From the NCBI RefSeq assembly GCF_052076105.1, contig NZ_CP197245.1, positions 4,588,001 to 4,652,000 on the forward strand: a DNA stretch of 64,000 nt, written 5' to 3'. This document shows positions 42,564-53,206 of the stretch, piece by piece. The stretch is from Tardiphaga sp052076105. Its GTDB lineage: Bacteria > Pseudomonadota > Alphaproteobacteria > Rhizobiales > Xanthobacteraceae. Under the pieces are notes generated by a model. The model searched no databases. It saw nothing but the letters and a program-made list of their open reading frames with translations, and had not been told where the DNA came from. The position numbers and the translations under genes were made by a program. The stretch's first letter is position 1; every line of letters starts with the position of its first letter.

Positions 42564-44627
42564 TTGAACCACGGACTGTCACGCAGTGGCGCCTATAATC
42601 GTGAGACCGGGATGATCGATCTCGGCCACGAGCCGCCGCTATCCGTTGATGGCTCCGAAGCCGCGGTGATCGATCGTCGCCGCGTATCGGTACAGTGGTT
42701 CAGTGGTACTATCCTCACAGGTCTCTGCGGCGCGGCTCTGATCGGCGGCGCCGTTTTTGCGTCGCTCGACGGCGAGATGACCTTTGCCAAGGTCCCCGAA
42801 CGCGTCGAAGGCGCGCTGCGCGGCGCCTTTAGTGCCACCGACAAACAAGCCAGCCTGCATAAGTCTGACCGCCTGCCGCCGCCGAGCGAAGCTTCCGCCG
42901 CGCGCCAGGTACTCAAAGTTTCCACCGTCACCCGCGTCGGCAATCGCGACGTGATGCGTGTGCGGCCCTTCATCCGGATTTCCGGCAATCTGGCGATGGC
43001 GACCAGCGATCTCAGCGCCAAGATCCCGCCCTTTAATGCGCAGCGCCTGCTGACCGATGTCGGCAGCCCCGCTCCCAACAGCGACGACGCCGCGGCGAAT
43101 CCGAATGCCGTCGAGCCCGACGCCGAAGTCTCCTTTGTCACTCGCGATCTCGGTCAGGTACTGCCGAAAGCAAAGATCGGCGCCAGCGTTGCCATCGATG
43201 AAGTCTTGATGCGCGTGCGCGATGCCTCCAACTGGCGCGGCAATACCGGCGTTCGCTATACGACCGTCGCCAGCGCCACCGGCGATATCGGCGGGCAACC
43301 TGACATGAAGATGGCCTATGCCGCCGAAGGCACCACGGCCGATCCATATGCTGGTTTTGAGACCCGCATCGTGCCGGAAAACGTAACGCTGCTGGCCAAG
43401 ACCAAGGATCAGGCGACCGGCGGCAACCCGAATGGCGAGCGTATCCATATCGTCAAGAAGGGCGACACCATTCTGACCATCCTGCGCGACCAGGGCGCAA
43501 TGCCCGAGGAAGCCAAGGCAATCGCTACTACGCTGGGTGCCCGCGGCCGTGACGGCGGACTGAAGGAAGGCCAGAAAGTTCGAATTCTGATGTCGCCGGC
43601 CGGACCGGGCCAGCGTTTGCAGCCCTACCGAGTCATCGTTGCCAACGATTCCACCATCGAGGCGGTCGCCGCCCTCTCGGATCTCGGCAAATACGTCGCC
43701 GTCGATGTCTCCAGCATGAATACCGTCGCCGAAGCGCCAAGCGCATCGGATGACGACGAGGAGGATGACGGCACCGGCGTACGGCTCTATCAGAGCATTT
43801 ACGAGACGGCGCTGCGCAACAAGGTTCCGGCGACCGTCATCGAGGACATGATCCGGATCTACTCCTACGACGTGGATTTCCAGCGCAAAGTACAGCCCGG
43901 CGACTCGTTCGACGTGTTCTTTGCCGGCGAAGATGAAGGCGCCACCATCACCGAAAAGACCGAAGTACTGTTCGCTTCGCTCACGGTGGGCGGCGAAACC
44001 AAGAAATACTATCGCTTCCTGACCACCGACGACTCGGTCGTCGACTACTATGACGAGACCGGCAAGAGCGCGAAGAAGTTCCTGGTCCGCAAACCCGTCA
44101 ATAACGCCATCATGCGTTCAGGCTTCGGCGGACGCCGCCACCCGATCCTCGGCTACACCAAGATGCATACCGGCGTGGACTGGTCGACACCCTACGGCAC
44201 TCCGATTTTCGCATCCGGCAACGGCGTGATCGAAAAGGCAGCCTGGGAAGGCGGCTACGGCAAATATATCCGCATCAAGCACAATAACGGCTACGAAACC
44301 GCCTACGGCCATATGTCGGCCTTCGCCAAGGGCATGGAGCCCGGCAAGCGCGTGCGGCAGGGCCAGGTCATCGGCTTCGTCGGTTCGACCGGCATGTCCA
44401 CCGGCGCCCACGTTCACTACGAAATTCTGGTCAACGGCCGCTTCGTCGATCCGATGCGCGTGAAACTGCCGCGCGGCCGCTCGCTCGAAGGGCCGATCAT
44501 GGCAAACTTCGAGAAGGAGCGTGACCGGATCGATACCCAGATGACCATGCGCGGCCCCGGCGCCCGCGTGTCCGACGCCGGCGCGACCAGCGCAGTGCCT
44601 CCGGCACGGCCGACGACCAGTCGCTAA
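42564..44627 (+). CDS. M23-family peptidase with LysM-like domain, membrane anchored
   Basis: A protein of about 687 residues. One membrane segment lies near residues 42-66, followed by a long Ala-rich periplasmic region, a LysM-like domain near 293-342 (IHIVKKGDTILTILRDQG) and a C-terminal M23 domain from about residue 510. The M23 zinc ligands are visible: His in GGRRHPILG, HTGVD (His535, Asp539) and the HVH pair (His616, His618). It should be an active DD- or LD-cleaving or glycyl-glycine-type peptidoglycan peptidase acting in the periplasm, in contrast to EnvC-like proteins that lack zinc. I favour the TTG at 42564, with GGGGGA seven bases upstream; a GTG at 42513 and an ATG at 42612 are alternatives. 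Confidence 0.85.
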   Translation: MNHGLSRSGAYNRETGMIDLGHEPPLSVDGSEAAVIDRRRVSVQWFSGTILTGLCGAALIGGAVFASLDGEMTFAKVPERVEGALRGAFSATDKQASLHKSDRLPPPSEASAARQVLKVSTVTRVGNRDVMRVRPFIRISGNLAMATSDLSAKIPPFNAQRLLTDVGSPAPNSDDAAANPNAVEPDAEVSFVTRDLGQVLPKAKIGASVAIDEVLMRVRDASNWRGNTGVRYTTVASATGDIGGQPDMKMAYAAEGTTADPYAGFETRIVPENVTLLAKTKDQATGGNPNGERIHIVKKGDTILTILRDQGAMPEEAKAIATTLGARGRDGGLKEGQKVRILMSPAGPGQRLQPYRVIVANDSTIEAVAALSDLGKYVAVDVSSMNTVAEAPSASDDDEEDDGTGVRLYQSIYETALRNKVPATVIEDMIRIYSYDVDFQRKVQPGDSFDVFFAGEDEGATITEKTEVLFASLTVGGETKKYYRFLTTDDSVVDYYDETGKSAKKFLVRKPVNNAIMRSGFGGRRHPILGYTKMHTGVDWSTPYGTPIFASGNGVIEKAAWEGGYGKYIRIKHNNGYETAYGHMSAFAKGMEPGKRVRQGQVIGFVGSTGMSTGAHVHYEILVNGRFVDPMRVKLPRGRSLEGPIMANFEKERDRIDTQMTMRGPGARVSDAGATSAVPPARPTTSR

Positions 44628-44705
44628 ATCGGTATTCTTCGCCTTGTTCCGCGCGTCAGACCGATGCCGTGCGGGCTTGCCGAAAGGGACGCTGAGGTCC
44701 GGCGA

Positions 44706-45344
44706 TCAATTCGCAGCGAGCTCTGCAGACCCGATCAGGTGAACACCAGGCGCGCCTGTCACGGCGGCCTCAATCAATGCGTCGGCGATCTTGTCGGCGG
44801 GGCTGATCCGGTAGCTGCGCGGCAGGACCGGACCGAAGATACCGAGCACCGTCGCCGCGATGCGTTCGCCCAGCCGGAATTCATCACGATCGCCGCCGAT
44901 CAGGCCCGGCCGCACAATCGTCAATGACGGAAAGCCCATCGCCTTCAGCGCTTCCTCCACTTCGCCTTTGGTACGCGGATAAAGCAGCTTTGAGTGCACG
45001 TCGGCACCGACTGAGGAATTCAGTGCGAAACGGCTAGCGCCGTGCTTGCGCGCTAGCCGGGCGACGTCGAGCGGGTAGTCGTAATCCACGACGCGAAACG
45101 CCTCGTCCGAGCCGGCCTTTGCGCGCGTCGTTCCCAGCGCGCAAACCACCCCGTCGACATCCCACCAATCGGCCTCGGCAGGCAGCCGATTAAAATCGAC
45201 CAGCGGGTTATCGAGCTTCGCATGCGCCGCTAGCGGCCGACGCGTCGGCGCCACGACACGCGTGATCCGACTGTCGGCAAGCGCTTTGGCAATCACGTGA
45301 CGGCCGACGAGACCAGTGGCGCCGGCGACGAGGATGCGGGTCAT
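44706..45344 (-). CDS. NAD(P)-binding atypical SDR (NAD(P)H-binding family)
   Basis: This 212-residue protein has the nucleotide-binding motif GATGLVGRHV (residues 8-17), an SSVGAD stretch near 113 and YPRTKGEVEEAL, where Lys follows in the atypical Yx3K position. The RPGLIGG segment is typical of NAD(P)H-binding proteins related to HTATIP2/YbjT. Substrate and role are unknown. It lies 74 bases after the clpB stop on the same strand but behind a terminator, so it has its own promoter, or reads through. Confidence 0.78.
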   Translation of the reverse strand: MTRILVAGATGLVGRHVIAKALADSRITRVVAPTRRPLAAHAKLDNPLVDFNRLPAEADWWDVDGVVCALGTTRAKAGSDEAFRVVDYDYPLDVARLARKHGASRFALNSSVGADVHSKLLYPRTKGEVEEALKAMGFPSLTIVRPGLIGGDRDEFRLGERIAATVLGIFGPVLPRSYRISPADKIADALIEAAVTGAPGVHLIGSAELAAN

Positions 45345-45362
45345 GAATGGCTCCCGAGAATA

Positions 45363-45396
45363 TAAAAGCGGCCTGAACCGAGAGATTCAGGCCGCT
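45363..45396 (-). terminator. Rho-independent terminator after clpB
   Basis: AGCGGCCTGAA pairs with TTCAGGCCGCT (11 pairs, eight-base loop), followed on the minus strand by TTTTATATT. It sits 23 bases after the clpB stop and partly overlaps the leader of the next gene. Confidence 0.78.
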
Positions 45397-45418
45397 CATT
45401 CAGGTTACGTCAAACCGC

Positions 45419-48058
<2,640 letters not shown>

Positions 48059-48289
48059 CGTGTGTTGTCCCTCGGCCTGCCCTGTCCGCCTCGAAAGCAC
48101 GGATGGGGCATCTTCATTGGGTATCCGCAGGCCGCATTGATTGTCGTCAACCGGCTGCGGTCGTCGCTGGCGTCAAAACCAGCTTGATGCAAATGTGGGC
48201 AGCCAGTTCCGGAAACGGAAGGGGTCAGCATAAATTTCCAATCGGCTGGGCGATGGCGCCACGAGCCCAAATCTCTTAAGACCGGAACC

Positions 48290-49063
48290 ATGCCAGAACA
48301 GTCTTACGCCAGCGTTGCCAGCATCTACCGCTATCCCGTGAAGGGCCTGACGCCCGAGCCCCTGGAAGACGTCGCGCTGAAGCCCGGCCAGACCCTGCCG
48401 GGCGACCGGCGCTATGCCATCGAGAACGGCCCGATCGGGTTCGACCCGGCAGCGCCGCAATATTTTCCCAAGACCCAGTTTCTGATGCTGATGCGCAACG
48501 AACGCCTCGCGGCCCTGCGCAGCCACTATGACGACGCCAGCCATACGCTGACGATCCGGCAGGACAATGTGGAGGCAGCGCGGGCCGACCTGCAGACCTC
48601 CGAGGGGCGAGCCGAGATCGAAGCGTTTTTCGCCGCGAATTTTGCCGACGAGCTACGCGGACCACCGAAGGTGCTGTTCGCGGACGGCCATAGTTTTTCG
48701 GACGTCCCGCGCAAGGTGGTGTCGATCATCAACCTCGCCAGCGTCAAGGATCTCGAAAAGGCCGTCGGGCAGCCGGTGCATCCGCTGCGCTTCCGCGGCA
48801 ACCTGCATGTGGCGGGCTGGCCGGCCTGGCATGAATTCGAACTGATCGACCGGACGCTCGCGATCGGCAGCACCCGGCTCAAGGTGGTGAAGCGCATCGT
48901 TCGCTGTGCAGCGACCAATGTCGATCCGGATACGGCCGCGCGGGATCTGACGATTCCGAAAACGCTGCTGCAGACCTACGGCCATGCCGATTGCGGCATC
49001 TATGCCGAGGTTATCACCGGCGGCACGATCACCGCCGGTGATAAGATCGTTGTCGAAGAATAG
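48290..49063 (+). CDS. MOSC domain protein with N-terminal barrel
   Basis: This 257-residue protein begins with the MOSC_N beta-barrel (ASIYRYPVKGLTPEPLEDVAL, residues 9-29) and continues with the MOSC domain, whose conserved cysteine lies in RIVRCAATNVDPDTAARD near residue 203. MOSC proteins bind the molybdenum cofactor through this cysteine and act in sulfur transfer or in reduction of N-hydroxylated compounds (YiiM/mARC relatives). The partner is unknown. It is divergent to clpB. Its stop lies seven bases from the end of the convergent CHAP-like gene. Confidence 0.85.
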   Translation: MPEQSYASVASIYRYPVKGLTPEPLEDVALKPGQTLPGDRRYAIENGPIGFDPAAPQYFPKTQFLMLMRNERLAALRSHYDDASHTLTIRQDNVEAARADLQTSEGRAEIEAFFAANFADELRGPPKVLFADGHSFSDVPRKVVSIINLASVKDLEKAVGQPVHPLRFRGNLHVAGWPAWHEFELIDRTLAIGSTRLKVVKRIVRCAATNVDPDTAARDLTIPKTLLQTYGHADCGIYAEVITGGTITAGDKIVVEE

Positions 49064-49069
49064 ACGAGC

Positions 49070-49714
49070 TTAGCTCGTCGGCATCACGTAAGCGTAGACG
49101 CGGCCCTTGGAATAGGTGGCTTCGGCGACGCGGTTGCCGTGATTGCCCGACACGATGATCGGATTGCCCTTGGCATCGATGCCCGAGACGACACCGACAT
49201 GACCGCCGCGACGACCGCGGGACATCACGGCGATGGCGCCGACCTGCGGACCGGAGATGCGCTGGCCGTAGCTCGAGAACGAGCGCGCCATATCCGAACC
49301 GGTGCCCTGATGACCGGTGCGCTGTAGCACCAGGTTCATGAAACGCGCACACCACAAACTCGCGCGGCCGGTCGGATTGCCGCGGCCGATGAAGCTGCGC
49401 GCTGCATCGACGATACCCGAACCGCCGAAACCGCCGGAGGGCTGATTCATGCTCGCATTGGCGTTATTGAAATTCGCGGAGTCGCCGAACGATGGCGCCT
49501 GCTGCGTGGCTTCGCCTCTGTGCCGCGCATAACGCGCGCGATGCCGGACGTGATGACGTGCGCTGTGTGAGTATTTGCCGACGTGGTGCGAATGACGCGA
49601 GGCACCGTGCTGGGGTCGTGCCGACGCGGGAGAGACTGACGCAAGAACTGCCGCCGAACACATCGCAAGAGCCGAGATGCGAAGTGCACGGCGATACGCA
49701 TAGAACTGAACCAT
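49070..49714 (-). CDS. Secreted CHAP/NlpC-like protein (TIGR02594 type)
   Basis: This 214-residue protein has a signal peptide (residues 1-32, cleavage near ASARP), a His/Arg-rich linker of about 35 residues (SRHSHHVGKYSHSARHHVRH), and a C-terminal domain of the TIGR02594/CHAP kind. In that domain a Cys (LWCARFMN, near residue 121) and a His (RRGGHVGVVSG, near residue 171) fit the catalytic pair of cysteine-type amidases. It probably trims peptidoglycan in the periplasm. The His-rich linker might bind metal, which is my inference. Confidence 0.75.
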   Translation of the reverse strand: MVQFYAYRRALRISALAMCSAAVLASVSPASARPQHGASRHSHHVGKYSHSARHHVRHRARYARHRGEATQQAPSFGDSANFNNANASMNQPSGGFGGSGIVDAARSFIGRGNPTGRASLWCARFMNLVLQRTGHQGTGSDMARSFSSYGQRISGPQVGAIAVMSRGRRGGHVGVVSGIDAKGNPIIVSGNHGNRVAEATYSKGRVYAYVMPTS

Positions 49715-50055
49715 ACCAGATTTTTCCTCTTAACACCCCCGAACCCCATCGATCCAAATACGCGGACCGAGAAACGGGACGGGCGTGGTAACGAAGTTGG
49801 TATGGCGATAACAAGACCTCTAACGGAACGGATGACGATTTTTTAACGGCAATAACGGAGTAACCCGCCTCAACTTCAACGGTTGCAATACGTATAGACA
49901 TAGCAGCCGCCCGTCTCACGCAAGTCGCACTTATATTACCTATTTGAATTAGCTTTTTGCGCGCACTTCATGCGTGCATCGGCTTGCGATGCACGGCGGA
50001 AAGATGGCGCAGGACGCGGTATTTCTGCTCCCATCCTGCAGAAATCTACACGCGA
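49715..50055. other. Intergenic region between the CHAP-like gene and metW
   Basis: About 340 bases. It must contain the promoter of the CHAP-like gene and the end of the met transcript. I found no clear terminator, promoter or gene; small ORFs overlap on both strands. Confidence 0.5.
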
Positions 50056-50742
50056 TCAGGGCTGTGCGGATTTATTCGCGCGGCTCAGCAGGAAAACGCC
50101 CTGCTCTCCGAACATGTTCCAGAACCACCACGGCGCATTGAGCCGTAGCGGGCGGCCATAGAGATCGAGCGCAACGGCACGCTCCATCTTCACGTTGATC
50201 TCGTCGCACAGGACAACGAAATCCTTGATGGTACAGAAGTGAATGTTCGGCGTGTCGTACCACGTCGCCGGCAGATTCTCCGTGCGCGGCATGCGGCCGC
50301 CGACAAGCAACTGCACGCGCATCTTCCAGAAACCGAAATTCGGAAACGACACGATAGCGCTGCGGCCGATGCGCAGCAGATTCTCCAGCACCACGCGCGG
50401 CTGCCGCGTCGCCTGCAGCGTCTGCGACAGAATCACATAGTCGAACGCATCGTCGGGATAGTTGATCAAGTCCGTATCGGCATCGCCCTGCACCACTGCG
50501 AGGCCTTTGCCGACACAGCGGTTGACGCCCTCGCGCGACAATTCGATGCCGCGGCCGTCGATGCCGCGGCTCTCCAGCAATTGCAGCAGATCGCCGTCAC
50601 CGCAGCCGACGTCGAGCACCTTCGAGCCCGGCTTGATCATCTCCGCGACCAGAAGGTGATCGCCACGATAATCCTGCTTGCCGCGCGGCGCCGGCGTCGC
50701 CACTGCGGAGTTCAGCGGCAAGGTCTGTTGTGGAAACGCCAT
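50056..50742 (-). CDS. metW: Methionine biosynthesis protein MetW
   Basis: This 228-residue methyltransferase-fold protein has the SAM-binding motif VLDVGCGDGDLLQLL (near residues 43-57). The MetW-type segments are YVILSQTLQATRQP (near 106) and FPNFGFWKMRVQLL. MetW works with MetX in homoserine acylation, although its own methyl-transfer activity is not established. It starts two bases after the metX stop, so the two are one operon under the SAM-II riboswitch. Confidence 0.93.
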   Translation of the reverse strand: MAFPQQTLPLNSAVATPAPRGKQDYRGDHLLVAEMIKPGSKVLDVGCGDGDLLQLLESRGIDGRGIELSREGVNRCVGKGLAVVQGDADTDLINYPDDAFDYVILSQTLQATRQPRVVLENLLRIGRSAIVSFPNFGFWKMRVQLLVGGRMPRTENLPATWYDTPNIHFCTIKDFVVLCDEINVKMERAVALDLYGRPLRLNAPWWFWNMFGEQGVFLLSRANKSAQP

Positions 50743-50744
50743 CT

Positions 50745-51947
50745 CTATGCCCCCGTCACAGGCAGGCCGCGCACGGAGGCTGCGGAGTTCAGGAATGCAT
50801 CGGCGATATCGAGAAACTCGGGCACGTCGAGCAGGAAGGCATCATGGCCCTTGTCGGTTTCGATCTCCGCAAAGGACACGCGGACGCCGCCGGCATTCAG
50901 CGCATGCACGACGTCGCGCGATTCCGCCGTCGGGAACAGCCAGTCGGACGTGAACGACATCAGGCAGAAGCGCGTCTGCGTATCGCGAAACGCTTCCGAG
51001 AGCTTGCCGTTGTGATCGGCTGCGATATCGAAATAGTCCATCGCACGCGTCAGATAGAGATAGGAGTTGGCATCGAAGCGCTCGACGAAGGATGAGCCCT
51101 GATAGCGCAGATAGCTCTCGACCTGGAAATCCGCATCGAAGGAGAATGTCGGCAACTCCCTGTCCTGCATGCGGCGGCCGAACTTGCGGTGCAAGGCGGC
51201 ATCCGACAGATAGGTGATATGCGCGGCCATGCGCGCAACGCCGAGGCCGCGATGCGGATGCGTGCCTTCCTCGAAATAACGCCCGCCGCGCCAGTCGGGA
51301 TCGGCCATCACGGCCTGACGACCCAGCTCATGGAATGCGATGTTCTGCGCCGAATGCCGCGTACTGCAGGCGACCGCCAGCGCGGAAAACACGCGCTCCG
51401 GATAGGCCGCGGTCCATTGCAGCGTCTGCATGCCGCCCATGGAGCCGCCGACCACGCAGAACAGTTGGCCGATGCCGAGACTGTCGATCAGCATCGCCTG
51501 CGCGCGCACCATGTCGGGAATGGTGATGACCGGGAAATCCAGTCCCCAGATCTTGCCGGTGACGGGATTGGTCGAGGCCGGACCGGTCGAGCCCATACAA
51601 CCGCCGAGCACGTTCGAACAGATGATGAAGTAGCGGTCGGTATCGAGAGCCTTACCGGGACCGACCAGCGTCTGCCACCAGCCCGGCTTGCCGGTGACCG
51701 GATGCGGATTGGCGACATGCTGGTCGCCGGTCAGTGCGTGACAAACCAGGATGGCGTTGGATTTGTCGGCGTTGAGCGTTCCATAGGTCTGATAGGCGAT
51801 CTGGAACGGGGCCAGGTCGATGCCGCAGTCGAGCCGCAGCGGCTGATCCATGCGAAAACCCGCGACCAGCGAGGTTGGATGATCGGCTTCATGGCCGCGC
51901 TCATCGGGGCGGACAACCGGACTCTTCACCAGTTCGACATTTACCAT
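50745..51947 (-). CDS. metX: Homoserine O-acyltransferase MetX
   Basis: This 400-residue alpha/beta-hydrolase-fold enzyme has the nucleophile motif GGSMGG with Ser169, ALTGDQHVAN near residue 71, and the late Asp and His (SDWLFPTAES and KGHDAFLLD) that complete the triad. It transfers an acetyl (or succinyl) group to homoserine, the first committed step of methionine synthesis, in the cytoplasm. The 5' leader carries a SAM-II riboswitch, an intrinsic terminator and a hairpin over the ribosome-binding site, so high SAM should shut it off. The choice of acyl donor cannot be told from motifs alone. Confidence 0.95.
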   Translation of the reverse strand: MVNVELVKSPVVRPDERGHEADHPTSLVAGFRMDQPLRLDCGIDLAPFQIAYQTYGTLNADKSNAILVCHALTGDQHVANPHPVTGKPGWWQTLVGPGKALDTDRYFIICSNVLGGCMGSTGPASTNPVTGKIWGLDFPVITIPDMVRAQAMLIDSLGIGQLFCVVGGSMGGMQTLQWTAAYPERVFSALAVACSTRHSAQNIAFHELGRQAVMADPDWRGGRYFEEGTHPHRGLGVARMAAHITYLSDAALHRKFGRRMQDRELPTFSFDADFQVESYLRYQGSSFVERFDANSYLYLTRAMDYFDIAADHNGKLSEAFRDTQTRFCLMSFTSDWLFPTAESRDVVHALNAGGVRVSFAEIETDKGHDAFLLDVPEFLDIADAFLNSAASVRGLPVTGA

Positions 51948-51958
51948 CTTGATACCGG

Positions 51959-51971
51959 CCTCCTCAGGAGG
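51959..51971 (-). promoter_or_regulatory. Ribosome-binding site of metX inside a small hairpin
   Basis: The leader RNA reads CCUCCUGAGGAGG eleven bases before the start codon. The GGAGG can pair with the preceding CCUCC (five pairs, three-base loop), which could lower translation. Confidence 0.5.
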
Positions 51972-52000
51972 TGCTCAAACCAAAACCGGAATCAGGCCAT

Positions 52001-52034
52001 AAAAAACCCGGCCTGAACAAATAGTTCGGCCGGG
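52001..52034 (-). terminator. Intrinsic terminator of the metX attenuator
   Basis: CCCGGCC with GAAC pairs with GTTC-A-GGCCGGG, followed by six T on the minus strand. It lies 18 bases after the SAM-II aptamer and 53 bases before the metX start. Its left arm can instead pair with GGCCGGG at 52046-52052, giving an antiterminator. Confidence 0.85.
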
Positions 52035-52052
52035 ATCAAACTGTCCCCGGCC

Positions 52053-52106
52053 TGTTTAGCGAGTTGTTTAACGTGGCTGCAAGCCGGCCGGCTCAAATGA
52101 CCACGG
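52053..52106 (-). promoter_or_regulatory. SAM-II riboswitch (metA/metX type)
   Basis: The 54-base leader segment has the SAM-II elements in order: CGTGGTCATTTGAG, a GCCGGCCGGC loop part, CTTGCAGCCACG closing the first stem, the conserved TTAAAC, and a CGCTAAA 3' end that forms the pseudoknot. SAM-II riboswitches occur before metA, metX and related genes in alphaproteobacteria and lower expression when SAM binds. Position directly before metX agrees. Confidence 0.93.
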
Positions 52107-52116
52107 AAGTGACAAG

Positions 52117-52145
52117 ATATTAGTCCCACACCTGCATGCCGTCAA
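52117..52145 (-). promoter_or_regulatory. Promoter of metX-metW
   Basis: Minus strand TTGACG (52145-52140), 17-base spacer, TATAAT-like TAATAT (52122-52117). The predicted start of transcription falls a few bases before the riboswitch. Confidence 0.75.
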
Positions 52146-52328
52146 TATGGGCAAACGAAGCTGTGGCCCGGTCAAATTGACCAACTGCCCTGCGGGAAAA
52201 TCCTCCATGTTTTCTTTGCTTTCCGGCACCGTCTTACCTAATCAATGGCCGTGCCCGCCGGCTCTCCGGAGCCGGCCCGGCCAAGCTTGACGGGACCTAT
52301 CACGCCTCCCGTCCCGAAGGTTTTGAAC

Positions 52329-53180
52329 ATGTCGAAATTACCACCCGCCCCGCCCTCGCTGGACGAACTGCGCAAAGAGATCGACAGCATCGACGCGCAG
52401 GTTCACGCCCTGTTGATGCAGCGCGGCGACATCATCGACCGGCTGATCTCGGTGAAGCAGACCCAGGAGGTCGGCTCGGCCTTCCGGCCAGCGCGCGAGG
52501 CCGACATGATGCGCCGCCTGGTGCAGCGCCATCGCGGCATCCTGCCGATCGACACCGTCGAGAGCATCTGGCGGGTGATCATCTCGACTTTCACTTACGT
52601 GCAGGCGCCGTTCTCGGTTCATGCGGATGTGTCGCTGGGCGAAAGCGCGATGCGGGATTCCGCGCGCTTTCACTTCGGCTTCACCGTGCCGTATGTCGGG
52701 CACTTCAGCGCTGCTGCAGCGGTCGAGGCCGTGGCCAAGTCCAAGGGCGATCTCGCACTGGTCTCGGCCACGTCCAGTCGCACGCCGTGGTGGATCCCGC
52801 TGGAAGCTCAGGGCGCGCCGAAGATCATCGCGCGCCTGCCGTTCATCGAACGCGCCGACCATCCGGCCGCGCTTCCCGTATTTGTGGTCTCGCGCGTCGC
52901 CGACAGCGCCATGGTGACCGAAGTCGAGATGTGGAGCGTACGGGTGTCGGGCTGGAATGCCGAAACCGCGCGTGCGCTGTCGCCGCTGGCCGAAATCGTC
53001 GCCGTGCCGGATACCGCCTTTGACGGCGCGGCGCTGCTGATCTCGATCACGTCGACTTCAAGCCTCGACAAGATCAAGTCGGCGCTGATCGAGGCCGGTG
53101 CCTCGGTGCGCTCCACGGCTCTCGTCGGCAGCCACGCAACCCGCTATACCGTGCCCGCCAACGGCGCACCGCGCTCGTAA
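52329..53180 (+). CDS. Chorismate mutase (AroQ type) with C-terminal PDT-like domain
   Basis: This 283-residue protein has an AroQ chorismate mutase domain at residues 8-95 (LDELRKEIDSIDAQVHALLMQR and VKQTQ), which turns chorismate into prephenate. The remaining 185 residues loosely follow the plan of prephenate dehydratase plus ACT domain (a GDLALV stretch, PVFVVSR, a LISITSTSSLDKIKSALIEAGASV regulatory-like end). They lack the Thr-Arg-Phe catalytic motif, so dehydratase activity is doubtful. The ATG at 52329 begins the conserved domain; a longer reading frame upstream is not needed. hisC and tyrC follow directly. Confidence 0.85.
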   Translation: MSKLPPAPPSLDELRKEIDSIDAQVHALLMQRGDIIDRLISVKQTQEVGSAFRPAREADMMRRLVQRHRGILPIDTVESIWRVIISTFTYVQAPFSVHADVSLGESAMRDSARFHFGFTVPYVGHFSAAAAVEAVAKSKGDLALVSATSSRTPWWIPLEAQGAPKIIARLPFIERADHPAALPVFVVSRVADSAMVTEVEMWSVRVSGWNAETARALSPLAEIVAVPDTAFDGAALLISITSTSSLDKIKSALIEAGASVRSTALVGSHATRYTVPANGAPRS

Positions 53181-53206
53181 GCCAATCTGACGTTCCGGAG
53201 TTGAAG

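Noticed and set aside
48059..48289. RpoH heat-shock promoter upstream of clpB
   Set aside because: A TTGACG with a loosely matching downstream element is present, but spacing and -10 match are too weak to call.
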